This document shows, in pieces, positions 39,297 to 53,700 of a stretch of DNA of 64,000 nt; positions within the stretch are counted from its first letter, which is position 1; every line of letters begins with the position of its first letter. The DNA comes from Pycnopodia helianthoides (taxonomy: Eukaryota; Echinodermata; Asteroidea; Forcipulatida; Asteriidae). Below the pieces are notes generated by a model. It was not told the origin of the DNA and did no database searches. It saw only the letters and a list, made by a program, of their open reading frames with translations. The stretch lies in assembly GCA_032158295.1 (NCBI GenBank), contig CM063249.1:4045195-4109194 (forward strand). Reading direction: 5' to 3'. A program made the position numbers and the translations under genes.

Positions 39297-39553
39297 GTAT
39301 CAGCGGCGTAGACAGGACTCTTTCGGTGGGGGTGGGGGCACAGAGGAATGGGTTTGTCAGTGGTGGGGGTCATGCTGCTATTTTGGGAGGAGGACGCTAC
39401 AGGGGCCACCATTCTCTTATATTCTTTGCATTTTGTGGCCGCGGCAGTGATTTTATTTTAATCGCGATTTTTTTCGTGGGGGGGGGGCACTGGAAATTTG
39501 TGGGGGCGGGGCAAGTGCCCCTAGCCCCCCCCCCCGGCTACGCCGATGATCTG
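39297..39553. repeat. G/C-run interspersed repeat
   Basis: Bounded by 'CAGCGGCGTAGACAG' and the near-inverse 'CGGCTACGCCGATG', with long G and C runs between. This looks like a short element with imperfect inverted ends. Confidence 0.5.
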
Positions 39554-39559
39554 TAATGA

Positions 39560-41460
39560 AACTGCTGTAAAGTTACAAATTTTGCAGTAATACGGTTTTG
39601 TCAACTAATTAAGTTGCTATTTCAACTCCACTGAAGAAAAAAACCCATTTTAATTGTTTTCGTGACATGAACAAAACATCGTCTAATAACCTTTCGATTA
39701 TCTTCATGCTGTCCGTCATTTTTTTAACCACCCACCAACACCTCAGAAATACGTTCGCCTACGGTTGCTAACGTTCGCCAACGTTGGCAGCGCACAACTC
39801 CTTCCACTCGAAATTGTTGGCAAACGAGCGCAAACGTTGCCAACGTTTGCGCAAGTTAATAGTGGAACACGAACACACCCCAGGTTCCGATTCTTGCATG
39901 AACGCAGTATGCGTTGTTAAAAAACCCACACACAGGGGCCGCGCTCTGCCCGAATGTTGTCAACTCACACGTACTACTGCCATATGGCATGCTATTGATT
40001 ATGCTGATTACGACATCAACAAGTCCCGATGTTTTCCGGTATTTGTTGACATAAAATTTCAGCGGCGAGATTAAAAAATTGATCAATGACAAATGAAGTG
40101 TTTGCAAATAACATCTGTTTTTTGGGTGTTTTTTTTAAGTTGGATCATTAACGTAGAACAGAAAATCGAAGCAAACATTAAAGTTGGGCCATACTTTGGT
40201 AACGACCCTGAAACCAATTGTGTAATTTTTATTGTTTTAGTGATGGTAAGGGTAGTAAGCATCCAGCAAAGTTGTTTCGTCTGAAGTTCCCCGTCAATAA
40301 TAAATAAATAAAAGTACGCCGAAAATTTGAATCTCCAAAGATCGCCTAGAGGCGACTGTCCGTAGTGTCCGTTTGTGAAGCTGCCAGGTCTCATCTCCGT
40401 ATGAAAATGCTGTGACAGTTTTTTGTGCTGTTTTCTCAACGAGTATAGGCACTGCATTCAACCGAAACTGTCACAGGTGACTTGAATTGCATCTTTCTTG
40501 ATAATTTTGCCAATAAATTAACATTACGTTGACAAAAAACCAAACGATGACCCTACCTTTAAATTATTGTGTGGTGTTTTGGTTTTATGTATAATTTTTG
40601 TTGGGGGGCGGGTAAACGAAAACAAATTATTGGCTAAATTGCAATTTTGTGTCATAACAAATAACCTTGGTGTGCAATATCGTTGTCCATAAGGTAAGAT
40701 CGTAAGATTGAAAGTACGAATGTTCACAAATTTGCACACAAGTGACATTGTAACATGGTGGAAATCTTCACTTGAAATAGTTACACCCGAAACGCTGTAT
40801 AGTTTATTAAAAATGAGTGTATGGGAAAATACTCGCCGAGTCCAAACCCGATGTTTAAAAACAGTGGAACAATTGTCAAGGTTTGTCACTATTTTCTCGC
40901 GACTCGTAGTCGTAGTTCTGACCGATGGCTGTTTCATGTATAGGAAACTGTATGTGTTGGGTCACACAAGGTTCTCGAGCTTTTGGAAATTTAAGTTGGA
41001 AAGTTCCGGTTTTCAAAGATTAGTGTAAAAGATAAAACGGCGGGATGTCACGGTCCCACCTATCATGAAATGGTTTCTGGATTCAGAAAAGCGTCCTCGC
41101 TTGGCGTTTTAAAAGAAACTGCTGACGCTTACAAACCCGGATACTTACCTCGAATTGTTTCGTATTTGCATCACGTCAGCGCAGTCAGCTGTTGTTAGGC
41201 TTTCGTAGATGGAGGAAGTGCCAAGGGCAGACTCCATGCCTGCCCACGATGTCGAAGAATTAACGATTTTGTCGATTTGCAACCACACTTGACGTGTGTG
41301 CAAACACTTTTCTTTGATTTTGCCTTGTTTAAAAAAATCAATGTCATTTTACCAAAACACGCTGTTTCGACTGCTAACTCAGCATTTCTGTCCATCCAAT
41401 CATATCAAATCAATAAAGTTGCCTTTTGGGTTTTAACCAATTGTAGCGTTTCTATAAAGT
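39560..41460. other. intergenic sequence, no gene recognised
   Basis: Between the ubiquitin-like pseudogene and the promoter of gene 2 no exon could be supported. A small inverted 'AACGTTGGCAGCGC' / 'GCGCAAACGTTGCC' cluster lies near 39780-39850. The last few hundred bases may hold upstream regulatory DNA of gene 2. Confidence 0.4.
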
Positions 41461-41464
41461 TCAC

Positions 41465-41550
41465 GCTGACCAATGAGAAGTCATCACCACAGTTAACGGG
41501 GAACTTCTGCGCGATATATAAACCAAGCACAGAGGTTCTGATGATCAACT
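41465..41550 (+). promoter_or_regulatory. TATA-type promoter of gene 2
   Basis: A CCAAT box in 'TGACCAATGAGAAG' (about 41467-41480) and a TATA box 'TATATAAA' (41515-41522) lie 136-143 nt before the ATG. A start site about 25-30 nt after the TATA box would give a ~110-nt 5' leader. Sequence logic only. Confidence 0.6.
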
Positions 41551-41657
41551 GTTCTCAACATAGTAGGGGCTGGTGTTCATTTTTAAATACTGGCTGCCAA
41601 ACAGAAAGATTACTACTCCAAAGATAACACCGAAACAGAAACGTGGCAAGTGTCGTC

Positions 41658-41716
41658 ATGGCACGCAACGGTTTGCTGTGGCTTGCTTTGGCCCTACTCG
41701 TCACTTGGACCAAAAG
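41658..41716 (+). CDS. gene 2 exon 1: signal peptide
   Basis: ATG in 'GTCGTCATGG'. Encodes MARNGLLWLALALLVTWTK, a classical signal peptide with an 11-12 residue hydrophobic core. Donor 'AAAAG|GTAAAA', phase 2. Confidence 0.85.
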
Positions 41717-44700
41717 GTAAAACCGTTTCCAGTATTTCTCTTTATCACCGATTCGAGTTCATACTAGATCAGGGCTCGCCCTTAACCCTTTAGTGCCTGA
41801 GGGTACTTCCTGCCTACTTATATGAACACCACTGGTAGTACTGGTGTTGTTTAGCTTACTAAGTGCAAACAAAAATCATTAGTTTTAATTAGTTTTTACA
41901 AAACGTCCACATAATTATGTGTACATCAGGCATAAAACATCATGGGGCATTCATATTGGTGATGCTTGTATAGCGCCCTTGAGTGTTCTACTGTTGTCAG
42001 TTTTGGCTGCAATGTAGCCAACAGGCAATTGTAGTAAATGCCACAATTTAAAAAAAATCAAAAAAAGTATCAGAAGGCTATGAGAACAAAATTAAAGTGT
42101 ACACATGTGTACGTCAGGCCAAAAAGACTAAAGGGTTAACACTAGCCTGGCGTACATTGTCTAGTAAAACATGCTATGGGCTTGTAAACACCACTTCTCA
42201 ACTTGCCCTGTGGGCTACTAAAAACTGTGCAACCTACTTGTCTAAAATTCTCATTTCTTCCTTTTCAAATGTGAATAATTAATGTATAAAATGTGTTAAT
42301 CGTTATTGAGTGTTTGAATATAACTTCATTTTGATCATTAAACTGGTTGTGATTGTTAACATTAACACATCAGAACATTACATTTATGGGAATTCCTGTT
42401 TAAAATCCGGGCTACTAAAACTTCCCTGGGGCAAGTAAAATGCACAGTTTACTGGCCCGGCGGGCTACTTTACAAAAAGCTTAAGCGCAAGGCCTGTAGA
42501 TCTACCTGATATAGGCCTACCGGGCTGGATTTCCCATTCTTGCCTTAATATTTTCCTTCTGGGATTTGGGAGACATACGCTTTTAGGTGACAGTTAACAT
42601 TTTTACTTGTAAGCTCTCATGGGCATCCCACTGTTTTTTAAAGTGAGTTTGTAATATATTTGTAATGTTTGTACGTGTACTTGTTAATGTTTTGCCCGAA
42701 TAAATTTTATTTTTATTATTTTTTTAAACAACATCATTTTAGTCTGAAAGCTTACAAGTTACGAAGTTCACACTAGAAGCATTTGTTATAGTTTTTTGTT
42801 TTTTGTTTTGTTTGATATCTCCCTCTGATATGAAATCATATTCGAGAAAACTGTATCTGAAAACGTAAAAAAAACCTCAACAACTGATTTCAGTTGTTAC
42901 AACCAAAATTAAGGACTATGTGTTTACATGCTGAAAACTGTGCGTTTCTTACTCTTTTTTTTTTTTTTTTTTTTTTTTTTACTCCTGACTCACAGTGGAT
43001 TAAGTCCAAACTTTTACAGGTTTATTATTTCATGTGTATGGTTGATGACACAAAACATGAGACACTGTCGTTCAGCTCTACCAATCCTGTATGATCCCTT
43101 TAAAAGTGAAACAAAACACACTTGAAAACTTAACCTATAATTTAATTTATTAAGTTAGTCCTACAATGTCGTTTTTATGATTAGAAGATGTCCAACTACG
43201 ATTAGAAGTAACTCACGAATATCTCTAAATAAGGGAAACAAAAGATGGGGCAGCTTCAGTTTCATCTCCATGTGAACATACACAATTGCAAGGCTCTTTT
43301 TTCCAGATCGTCACTAATCTGAACTAATTGTGAATGTCTTGCTCTTAAAGGCACAGGACACTATTGGTAATTACTCAAAATAATTGTTAGCATAAAAACT
43401 TACTTGGTAACGAGCAATGGAGAGCTGTTGGTACTTGGTAGTATAAAACATTGTGAGAAACGGCTCCCTCTGAAGTAACGTAGTTTTTGAGAAAGAAGTA
43501 ATTTATTTGATTTGATTTTGAGACCTCACGCGTGAGGTCTCGAAATCAAGCATCTGAAAGCATACAACTTCGTGTGACAAGGGTGTTTTTTTCCATTATT
43601 ATCTCGCAACTGCGATGACCAATTGAGTTCAAATTTTCACAAGTTTGTTATTGTGTGCATATGTTGAGCTACACCAAGTGAGAAGACTGGTCTTTGACAA
43701 TTACCAAAGGTGTCCAGTGTCTTTAACTCTATGTTTTTCTTATCGTGATGCAGTGCCGAGCTCAACGAAAACACGAACCTTTGTAGGTACAAGGAGAGAA
43801 TTAAATATGAACCAGATCAAGAAAAGGTGATTGCCACTATCTTCGATGCGGACACCATGGTGAAGGGGGAGAAGACACCTGGATACGTTGTGCGGTAAGT
43901 TATTGCCGTGCACACGGGACCAACAGACCCTTCCTCCCATGAATATGCAAATTGAACATCGCGCGTGCGCACTCTCCCTACTGGTTGGCAAAATGAGTTA
44001 ACATCGCGCCTTTTTGCATGGGGCAGATGGTGGCGTGACCGCACACGCGTTTGTGCGTCTGCCTATAGTGCACAACTCTATGTGTTTGCCAACCAACAGC
44101 GTCTGTACGCATGCGTGAATGTAAATTACATATGTCATGGGAAGGGTCTATTCTACGGGCCTGTCGAAGTGCCATCCAACTTGTTGAGATCCTGAGAAAA
44201 TTATTGCTGCAGGATGATGACATCATAAACGTACGGTGACGACTTATCGAGATAATTTATCTCGGGATGAGAACATCTTGAAAGTATAGAATGGCGTCTT
44301 CCAGATATAGTTTCATCTCGGGATGACGACACCCGGCAAGTAGGATGTTGTCTCCCCAAGATCACGGTGCTCGACACTGTCAGGGTGTTATCACCCCATG
44401 ATGAATTATCTCGGGAAGTCGACATCTTACTTTCATGATGTCGACATACTAAGATAAAATATATCGGGCAGACAACATCTAAGATGTGGTCATCCCGAGA
44501 AAAATCATCTGGAGGGTTGGATGTCGTCACAGTCTTACGTTTATGTCATCCTTCTGCAGACAAATTTCTCAGGATCTCAATATTTTCGGATGGTGCACTT
44601 CCAGAGCTCCGTTCATTCCTCTTTTTTTCAAAGGGGACGATTTCAATCGTAGTTTAGGGGAATGCTACTTTTTTTTCTGGCTGCGAGTCAACTGAAAAAT

Positions 44701-47700
44701 CACTATTAACCCATAGATACCAGTAAAACATTGAGTTACAGAGTGCTGACAAGTTTGAGAACATTTTTCATGAGACTCAACTTGATGTGCTTTCTTTAAT
44801 TTTGTTTAAAACCATGAACACAATACCATGTGTATTAGTCACATTGTTGTGTAGATTTGTTCTTGAGAACTTGCATTGCTATTCAATCCACTGCCGCAGA
44901 GTAGATTTTGAAAAGAACTGTCCTGCTTATTAACTACTAGTACTACCTAGGGAGGTAGGAAACTGGCCGGGACTACTACTTTTGCAGCTGGTTCTGGTCT
45001 GAACGTTTCGACTAGCCTGCTCTAGTCATCGTCAGAAGAATTAAATGCATGGTCTCTTTATAGGGATTCAGAGATTTCAGTGTATTTCTATGTATATGCA
45101 AATAGGCTGCCATTTGCATTTTGACTGCGGATTTCTCGCAGTTAGTCATTTCTTACGAGCGTTTTGCTCCAAATCTGTGTAAAGCTGTCAATATTATTTC
45201 CTCGTTTAATATTATGAATTCCTCACATTGTGGGCGAATTCCGTTTACTTTTTTAACATTTCTGGAAATGTTTCGATAAAAATGTGAATCGTTTTTTCCT
45301 TTTTTTTTTTCCTTCTTCAGATGGGCATGCTGTGATTCTGCGAACGGTAAAACACACTTGACCGAAAACGATCGCCCACACTACTGCGGAAAACGTAAAT
45401 TGCTATTCTTTTCTGTATTATCATACAAACAATAAGCATATTGTTTTATATATCTTGTTTATAATTAATTTTATTAAAGATAAACAGTGACAAATCCAAA
45501 CCATCATAAGCCATTTATACTGGTGGACACAACACTCGTAACAAAATGGCGCGTCGTGAGCAAGATATCAAAACCTGACTCGAGCTCTGGTGTTTCTGAT
45601 CAGCAGAGTGTGGATTACTGAGTCCCGGTCGTGACACTTGTGTCCTTAAATAAAGCAAGACACTTTGCCACTATTGATGCGTCCTTCGAACGGGACGTAA
45701 AGCCGTTGGTCCCGTGCGTTGTGTAATGCACGTAAAAGAACCCAGTGCACTTATCGTAGAGAGAAGACGTTCACCCCGGTGTCCCTGGTTTGACTGGCTG
45801 TATATTGCGCCATTGATCTCATACTTCAAAAAGTAGCTCTGTATACCTTGCAAGAAAAACACTACGCGTTTGAGACGCCCATCCGGTGTGGTAAAGCGCT
45901 ATAAGATTATATACGTATATACACCCAAACAGTACACTCATACAGTGTCCACCATATCTCCAAAAGGCCAATTGCATGCAGTGGATGGGAAGACAGTTCA
46001 TAAAGTTGTAATTGGTGAAGTTTAATACTAAAAACTTTACTAAATGGCGACATAATTTTATCTATCAAGTAATAAACCACAAGGGTAGACTGACTGGGTA
46101 AATGTTAATTCATTTTGGGTTGAACAAAGACAAAATTGACCAGAGCGGGACTTGAACCTGCGACCTTCGGATTAAGGTGCTGAACAAAGATATAGACAAA
46201 ATAGGTTGATTGCCAGTATAGCTCAGTTGGTAGAGCACCGGCAAGTTATAGTCCGGAGGTCGCAGGTTCAAATCCCGCTCCAGTCAATTTTTCTTTCTTG
46301 AACCAAAAATTATAATTGTATCATGCCCTATCATCGAGCACCCAACGTACCAAGTTGTGTTATAGTTCACTAAGTTTCTACATTTTTGTCATTGTAGCTC
46401 ATTGTAGTGAGTGTGACTTGATGAAAGGAATGGAATGCGAACTAGAGAACAAAGCATGTGTGGAGACATCTGAACCAATCCTACGTAAGTTTACGTTCTT
46501 AATTCTCTCACGCTGTTTGAACTTGATCGTTATTGATTTTTGTTTGGCCCAACTTATTTTGTTCTTTAGAGGGTTTGAGCTACATGTTATGGACCTTATG
46601 TATATGACGTCATGAGTAGGGCGCCCTCGGCTAGAGGTGAAAAGAAGGTAGCCCGAACATCTGACGTCACACTTCGAGGCTCGTGAATAACGCCAGAGAC
46701 CGGCTTTGAACGTTTGGAGGGATCCTGACAAACGCACCTTTGACCCTCGCATCCCATTCAGTCGTGGATTGGATGTGTGCACAACAGTTTTGGTGTACGG
46801 CTATGGAAAGCTTACGTCACTGCATGTCTGTCCAATAGAAGCACCGGATTAATAGACCTGTGCCTGTCCTTATCCTTGCGGTCATGCGGATAAAAACAGC
46901 CCAGTCTAAAAAGAAGGTTGCTCATAATTGGCCAATCTTGCACGCCGCACGTACTTATATGTGCGTTTCGTTTTACCTCTAAGATTGGGGGGGGGGGGTG
47001 TGATGGCGTCAATACATACACGTCATGCCATTAAATATTGTTTGCATTTATACCATAGGTCATTTTTGTTGGTAAGCAGTTTGCAACATTTAATTCTATT
47101 ATCTCATAATTTCACTTCCTAACTGGTCACTCACTTGTGCGGTTCACTCCTATTTAATAAATATATATATATATATTCTTGTTGGACTTTATTTCACGTT
47201 TTGTTAAATCCTCTTGAGCAGTTGAAAGGGAATACGTTCATCCATTGATCTTTCTAACGAACAATAAGGTAAAAATCATTAACGGAGACAGAGTGGAATT
47301 CAATACATCTTACCCAGGTAAAGGAAAAAAACAGTGAGTAGAATTTTTGACAGTGTTTCTGTTTGATTCTGATCATTATAGCTGCGGTTCAGAAAAGACA
47401 ATCTTCACAAAATGTCTTCACTCCATCCATGGAGCCATTTACAGACGGGCTGAAGTACGGTAAGTGACGTCACATGGTAATGTAGCCATCTTGTTTTACC
47501 TTTCGTTCGAGTTAATGTAACCAAAAACAGGCTTGTATGATATAGTCTTATCCCATGTCGGTAATCTCGAGTTTTCATATATTAAAACGTGTTGTCAAAC
47601 AAAAACGGTTTTGGTTTTTTCCATGTTCATGATACAACGTATTAATTCCATATCTCTCTGGCTTTTCTTAACTTACGGTAGGTCAACCAACCTGCACGTA

Positions 47701-50700
47701 TTGCTGTGGCGGTTCTATCAGGACTTTTGACGGCTTGAATTACAACTACCCAGCCCAGTGTCGACACATGCTGATTGAGGACGTCGACGCAGAAGTCAAA
47801 CTTACTGTCGACATACACCCAAGATACGACTGCAACGGTACCGATTGCAGAAGTGCGGTTAATATTTCGTAAGTACAGAAAAATTCGTTTGTTCAATCCT
47901 GAATTACGTTTGTATACTTTTCGTATAAAGCATCACCGGTTTTATAGATCACTTGTTCCAACGTTGCGTATTTGCGTGGTATGCTTGTGTTGTTCCATCA
48001 CCTCTGCCTGATGATGTGATGGGGTTTCGTTTCTTGTGGGTGCACCCCACCAAATAAGGAGACAACAGAGCGTCGAGCTCATTAATTTTTTGTTGGCCCT
48101 CAAAAGATTCTATATTAGACAGATTTGAGAGTGAGAGCCCCCAGAAAGTGTTCCAGTTTAACAATGATGCCCAATGACCTGGGGGATGTTGACTTCCAGC
48201 TTGAGGTATTTTGGATGACATAAGCCCTTAAATAAACGGTCGTATTTGCTGAGAAGTGTTGGGAAATTTTTCAAGATTGATGCTCGGACGTTTTGAAAAT
48301 TACACCTGTGCCTATAAGGGTGTTTTTAATTCGAGGGAGAATAACTCCACAGGCCCAGGGACTCAAAATTGAGCAGAGAATAAAAGTTCAAGAGTCAGTT
48401 AATAATTTTCCCACTATGTAAAAAGCTATGAGACTTCTAAGTATTTTTCGTGTATTTTTTTTTTTATATTTAGCATTTTGCACTGTATGCTATGGGAGTT
48501 TATTTGGTTGGGTGCAGTGTAAAACTGCGGAACCGTGCGTTCCGTCGTCAAGTTTCTTAATAAAAAATAATTTCAGTTCTTGGGTGAACCGGGTTTAGGT
48601 TTCCTGTTCAATTCGGGTAGCCAATTTGAACTAAGCAGATCGAGGTTTTTGTTTTTGTTTTGGTGCTTTATTTGTTGGTGTGTTTGTTTGGGAGTGTAGG
48701 AAGACCGGTAATCGCCGTGTCCCAGATCGCATGTATTTTACGTCACTGCGCGCAATGTAAACAAACCTTATAAAGACGAAGTAACATTTTCTACTTGCCA
48801 AACATCGAGTTTCCTTTCCCTTGACCAAAACTTTGAGATAGGTAAGGTTCCACTGGAAAATTGTACTTAATAAACATTTTGGGGTATTTAGGCCTATTCT
48901 ACATGGTACAAAAACATGTCATATCATGCCAGGGCCATAAATATTTTTTTGTGGCTGCCTAAAAAGTTTCAACAAACACAATGCGCCGTATTTTTGACCG
49001 CGTGAGGGCGCTCTCAAAAATATTTTTATCACTTCCGGGGTATAACTTATCGTCTGCCCAGCTATCTGTGTACAGTTTAGCATCGGCGTTCTGTCACTTC
49101 TGTGCGCAAGAGACACTAGTCAGTGCTTCTAGAATCTAAGGTAATAACGGATCCTTTAAAGGTTTTATTGTCCTTGATGGATATGACGTCTGGTAGTAAT
49201 GTGTTTCAGTCCTTAACTGTCTGGAGGAATATTTGAAGCAGTTTTTGTTTGCGGAGAACAGTTTTCTATAAGTATAAAGAGGAAAGGATGAGCCACGCTA
49301 AAACTGCCAGTTCTGATATTTTTTAAGATTAGATGCAGGGCTCTTTATTTCTTTAAAGGAGCCGTTATTAATCCACCTTAGATTCTAGAAGCACTGACTA
49401 AACTCTCTCGCGCACAGAAGTGACAGAACGCCGATGTTAAAACTGTACACAGCTACCTGAGCAGACGATAATCGCATAAGTTATACCCCGGAAGTGATGC
49501 AATTATTTTTGAGAGCGCCCTCACGCGGTCAAAAATGCGGCGCATTCACAATTCACAATTTCACGACGATCAAATCACGTGACTCTACTTTTAGCCGAGC
49601 ATTCTGGGAAAACAATACAGAGGCCTAAGGAAGCCATGTGCCTTATATCATTTTCTCACACTCTGGAAAAATTAGTGTAACCCTCACATTGGGAAGGATG
49701 AATAAACATACAGTGAAGGCCTATTTTATATGATGTTCATTAATGTGGCTTTAAGAAATGTATGTAATTATATAAAATTTAACCTTTTCAGTGTTTTTTT
49801 TTTTGGGGGGGGGAGGGTATGGGTCTCGTTTTTTCTTTTTTTCTTTTTTCTAATCACCACCCCCCCACAAAAAAACACCATGATAAATAATTAATAAATA
49901 CAAAAAACGGCAGGTATGTTTGCTTCATTGCTTCTTTGTTTCATTAAAGTTCATAGGAAATAAAAATTAATACAGAGTATTTTAACTGTTATCTACAATT
50001 ATTTTTATGAGCTAAAAACACCCAACTTTAAAATCAAAATGTGTTTATTCCGCATCCGCAGAACATGTGCACAGCGGGGGCAGCATCTTGAAATTGATGA
50101 CACTGGGGTGCTGTGTTCCACCACGGTTTCACTGATACCGCTCCAATATTTAAATGTTAAAAAATAAAAATAATTATCTGTTAAGCCTAAAGCATTCAAA
50201 GGGCAGTAAATTATTACTGTTTGTTTTGATGATTTATTAAAAAGAAACATAAAAAGACGAAGAAAAAGACTAGAGTTGACAGCAAAGAAACATTTGCACA
50301 CATTTTATTTATTATTCAGTTTCATTTGAAATTTATTGCATACACCATACATTTACTTTTTAAAAGTAAGAAAACAATATTTAATTTGAAAAATATAAAG
50401 ACAACTGCCGGCTGATACCGATCAGTCTCACACAGCACTTGTCACTGCAAACATTTTTGGATTGTTCCACGTATGGCTAGTGTGCCTTGAAAACAGGTTC
50501 CACGCCAATACAAAATGGGACGCTATTATTTATATTATAGGCATCAAAGATCGGTGCTTGGTATGAAAGTTGCCACACTCTCCCAGTTTTAATAGATGTT
50601 TGCATACTTCTAATAAACAAAGGAAGGTAATTAGTACATCAGTCGATACATTGCATTAGTTTATTTCTTTTAAAGGAACATTAACAGAATTGGTTTTTGA

Positions 50701-53700
50701 TACTAACAAAACAGTTGCTGACAGTGTAAGCACTTTATGTAATCCACCGTATACATAAACTGACAAACCTGTAGAAGTTTGAGATCGATCGGCCATCTGG
50801 GTCACGAGAAAATAGTGAAAAACCGATTATACACATTTGCATGAAATCATGATAGATTCAACAAATGAATTTATAAAACGCTCACTGAGCGATATAAACT
50901 CCAATCGAAAAATTAGTTTATTCATTTCTCATCAAATATAGCATTTCAGACAGAAATATTTCAAGGGATGTTTTCTACTATCACCATCATTAGACCGTGT
51001 AAGTTTTATGTAAATCTGTGATCAAAAAGTATATTTTACAAGTTTTTTTCTTACCAATTCTGTAATGTTCCTAATTAAAAAGAAAAAGCCATGGTACCGT
51101 GAAAGTGGTTATTATACCACTCATCTTATATACCGCCCTCTAGTGACAAGTTATAACAAATGCAACTTTGTACAAAAGCACTTCTTGCTTGTTTATTTGT
51201 TTTTTCGTATTGTTTGTGACTGACAAGTACGGAAGCATTGAGGAAAAAGGTCAGATATCAGCTTGATAAGTGATGATAGTGTAAGTCATAATTATTAGTT
51301 GTAATGTACCCCACCTTGTTGGGCTGTTATATCTCTCTATTGTTATATGGCTCTCTTTTAACATTGGTCTAGATGCGTACGGTATACTTACTCCTAGAAT
51401 TATGAGGACCTCATAATTCTAGGAGTACGGTATACTGTAATACCGGTACTCCTAGAATTAGAATTAATTCTAGGACTGAGTAGGAGTTATACTGTACCAC
51501 CTGACTTGTGCAAATTATTAAGTTATATTTATGACATATTCAAGTCATATTTTGAGACATATCTCATATTTTAATTTGTCAAGTATGTACTAAGTCATAA
51601 TTATGAGATATAAATCATGGTGTTTCCCCCACCCCCTCCCTCGATGTCCCTTTATCTTGGTAGAGAACGCCCGGTAACAATGTTAAGTGCAGATGAATAT
51701 TCTTTCGTCGTAGGTATTTCTGAAAGAGTTCTGTGAGCCTGAGACCTGTCGGCACACTCTAAAAACTCCCAGGTCAGAATTGGTCCCAGGGGGCCTGACC
51801 CATTTCCGGGATTTTCTGCGATTTTAACTCTCATCTGCTACTCATTTCTAGGTCATTTTGACACAATTTTTTGAAATGGGTGAGGCCCCTAAGGGAACCG
51901 GAGGTTTTTGGAGTGCATACGACAAAACTCTGCCAAGACTGCCTTTTCCATATTGAAATTTTATTTAATTTTTTTAATCTTCATGAAATAACGATCTACG
52001 TGATATTATAATCTTTGCCCTTTCTCTTTGTCATTCCTCCTTTGAACACTTAGAACGTCAGCAGCGATGGTTGAACTCCTTCCAGGCGGTGTCGTGCGCT
52101 ACAACCAGAGAGTAGTAAATACGCCTTATGACGGAGTTCTTGGTATCAAGATTTTTACGCGTGGTATAGACACTGTCTTCCAAGCGAGGGACGGTAAGAG
52201 ACAGCAGTGTACAATCTGGCCGCGGTCATTTTCCCCCAGAATGCCTCGCTCATTCATGACCCCAGCTGGAAGTGTGACTTTGAAATATCTAAATATAGGC
52301 CTGTTGGATATTTTAATAAGTCCTGTGGTTGCTCCATTAGGGCCTATACGAGAGGAATTGATACGGCACGCTGCCCATGGTATAGCTAAGCTGGGTAAAA
52401 TTAGAATACGACTGTACGAAAGAAAACATTTAGGCCTATATTGCTGATTAATTTAGGTTTTTAAGAAAAAGAAAATACTTTTAAAAAAATCGCAGTTTTC
52501 TATTTTATAACATGTTGCATTCGGTATAAATCAATTCAAAACAAAAGAATTAGGGTGCAGAAAAACATTGGACAGTATTTGCGGGAATGGGATGACAGCA
52601 TTTCAAAGTTCTTATGCCATCTTTTCACCATTATTTTACGCGCTTTGCGCTCTTTAGCAACCATCAGCCTTTCCCTTCATCTGTTGGCGAAAAAGGGCCT
52701 CGACAGTGCCAATCCTTACCGTCAAGTGATGAGGTTTGCAAAGACGCCATGTATTAAATGTCTCTTATGAGCTGTGGTGGATCTGAGAAGAACCAGTGGT
52801 TTAACTGTGGATATTTAGGTCACTTCACCCTTCTCCTTAGACTTGGGACCTCTATACCAGCAGCCTCCCCTATGTTCCTTTCTTTTTTTTATTTTATTTT
52901 ATTTTATGAGATATCGCCTTACTCACAAGGCCAAATGGCCACATCAAGGTAAGGGCTATACTTAACTGATTTTGGCTGTTGACCCAAATCACCCTGTCAA
53001 ATCCTACCAACCGAAACCGATTTCTTAACACTACCCAGTACCAGACACTGTCTGAATTGCTCTTTTTGCTTTATGAAAAACACAGAAAAAGTGTCATGAA
53101 CCACAACTTGGATCACAACTTATCATACTTCAATTTTTTTTTTTAAATCCAGATACTCGCATCTACTTTGACGGTGAGAACAGCGTAACAGTAACCTTAG
53201 GCAACATCTATGAATATTCAGAGGGGTCGCTGGACTTTGAGGTGCATGGACTTTGTGGTAACAATGACCGCGATGCCGCTAACGACCTGGACAGTAAGAC
53301 AGTTGCAGAATTCGTCGAGGACAACAGAGACATCGAATTCAGTTGCTCGCCCCCGAGTGAGGGCTCTCTCAACCCATTCGATGCGCTCGACAAAATCCAA
53401 CAGCAACAGATCCTCGATACCTGTGAAAGATTTGCAACCGCGGGTTTCTTCGGCGAGTGTCGATCGCAGGTCAACGTTGAACCGTTCCATAACTCCTGCT
53501 GGTTTTCCATGTCACTGTACGCTCTGCAAGGGTTGACATTTGACATCTGCACTATATATTCAGAATACTCAGACGCATGCATACGCAAAGATGAAGAACT
53601 ATCCGTCGAATGGAGATCAAGCAGCTTCTGCTGTAAGTTTAGACCATTTCATGTATTGTTTCTTTACTCCTTATAAATAGCTTATATTTTTAATTGTTTT

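Noticed and set aside
46209..46286. Functional tRNA gene
   Set aside because: Good box A/B, but acceptor and anticodon stems are degenerate and a partial inverted copy is adjacent.
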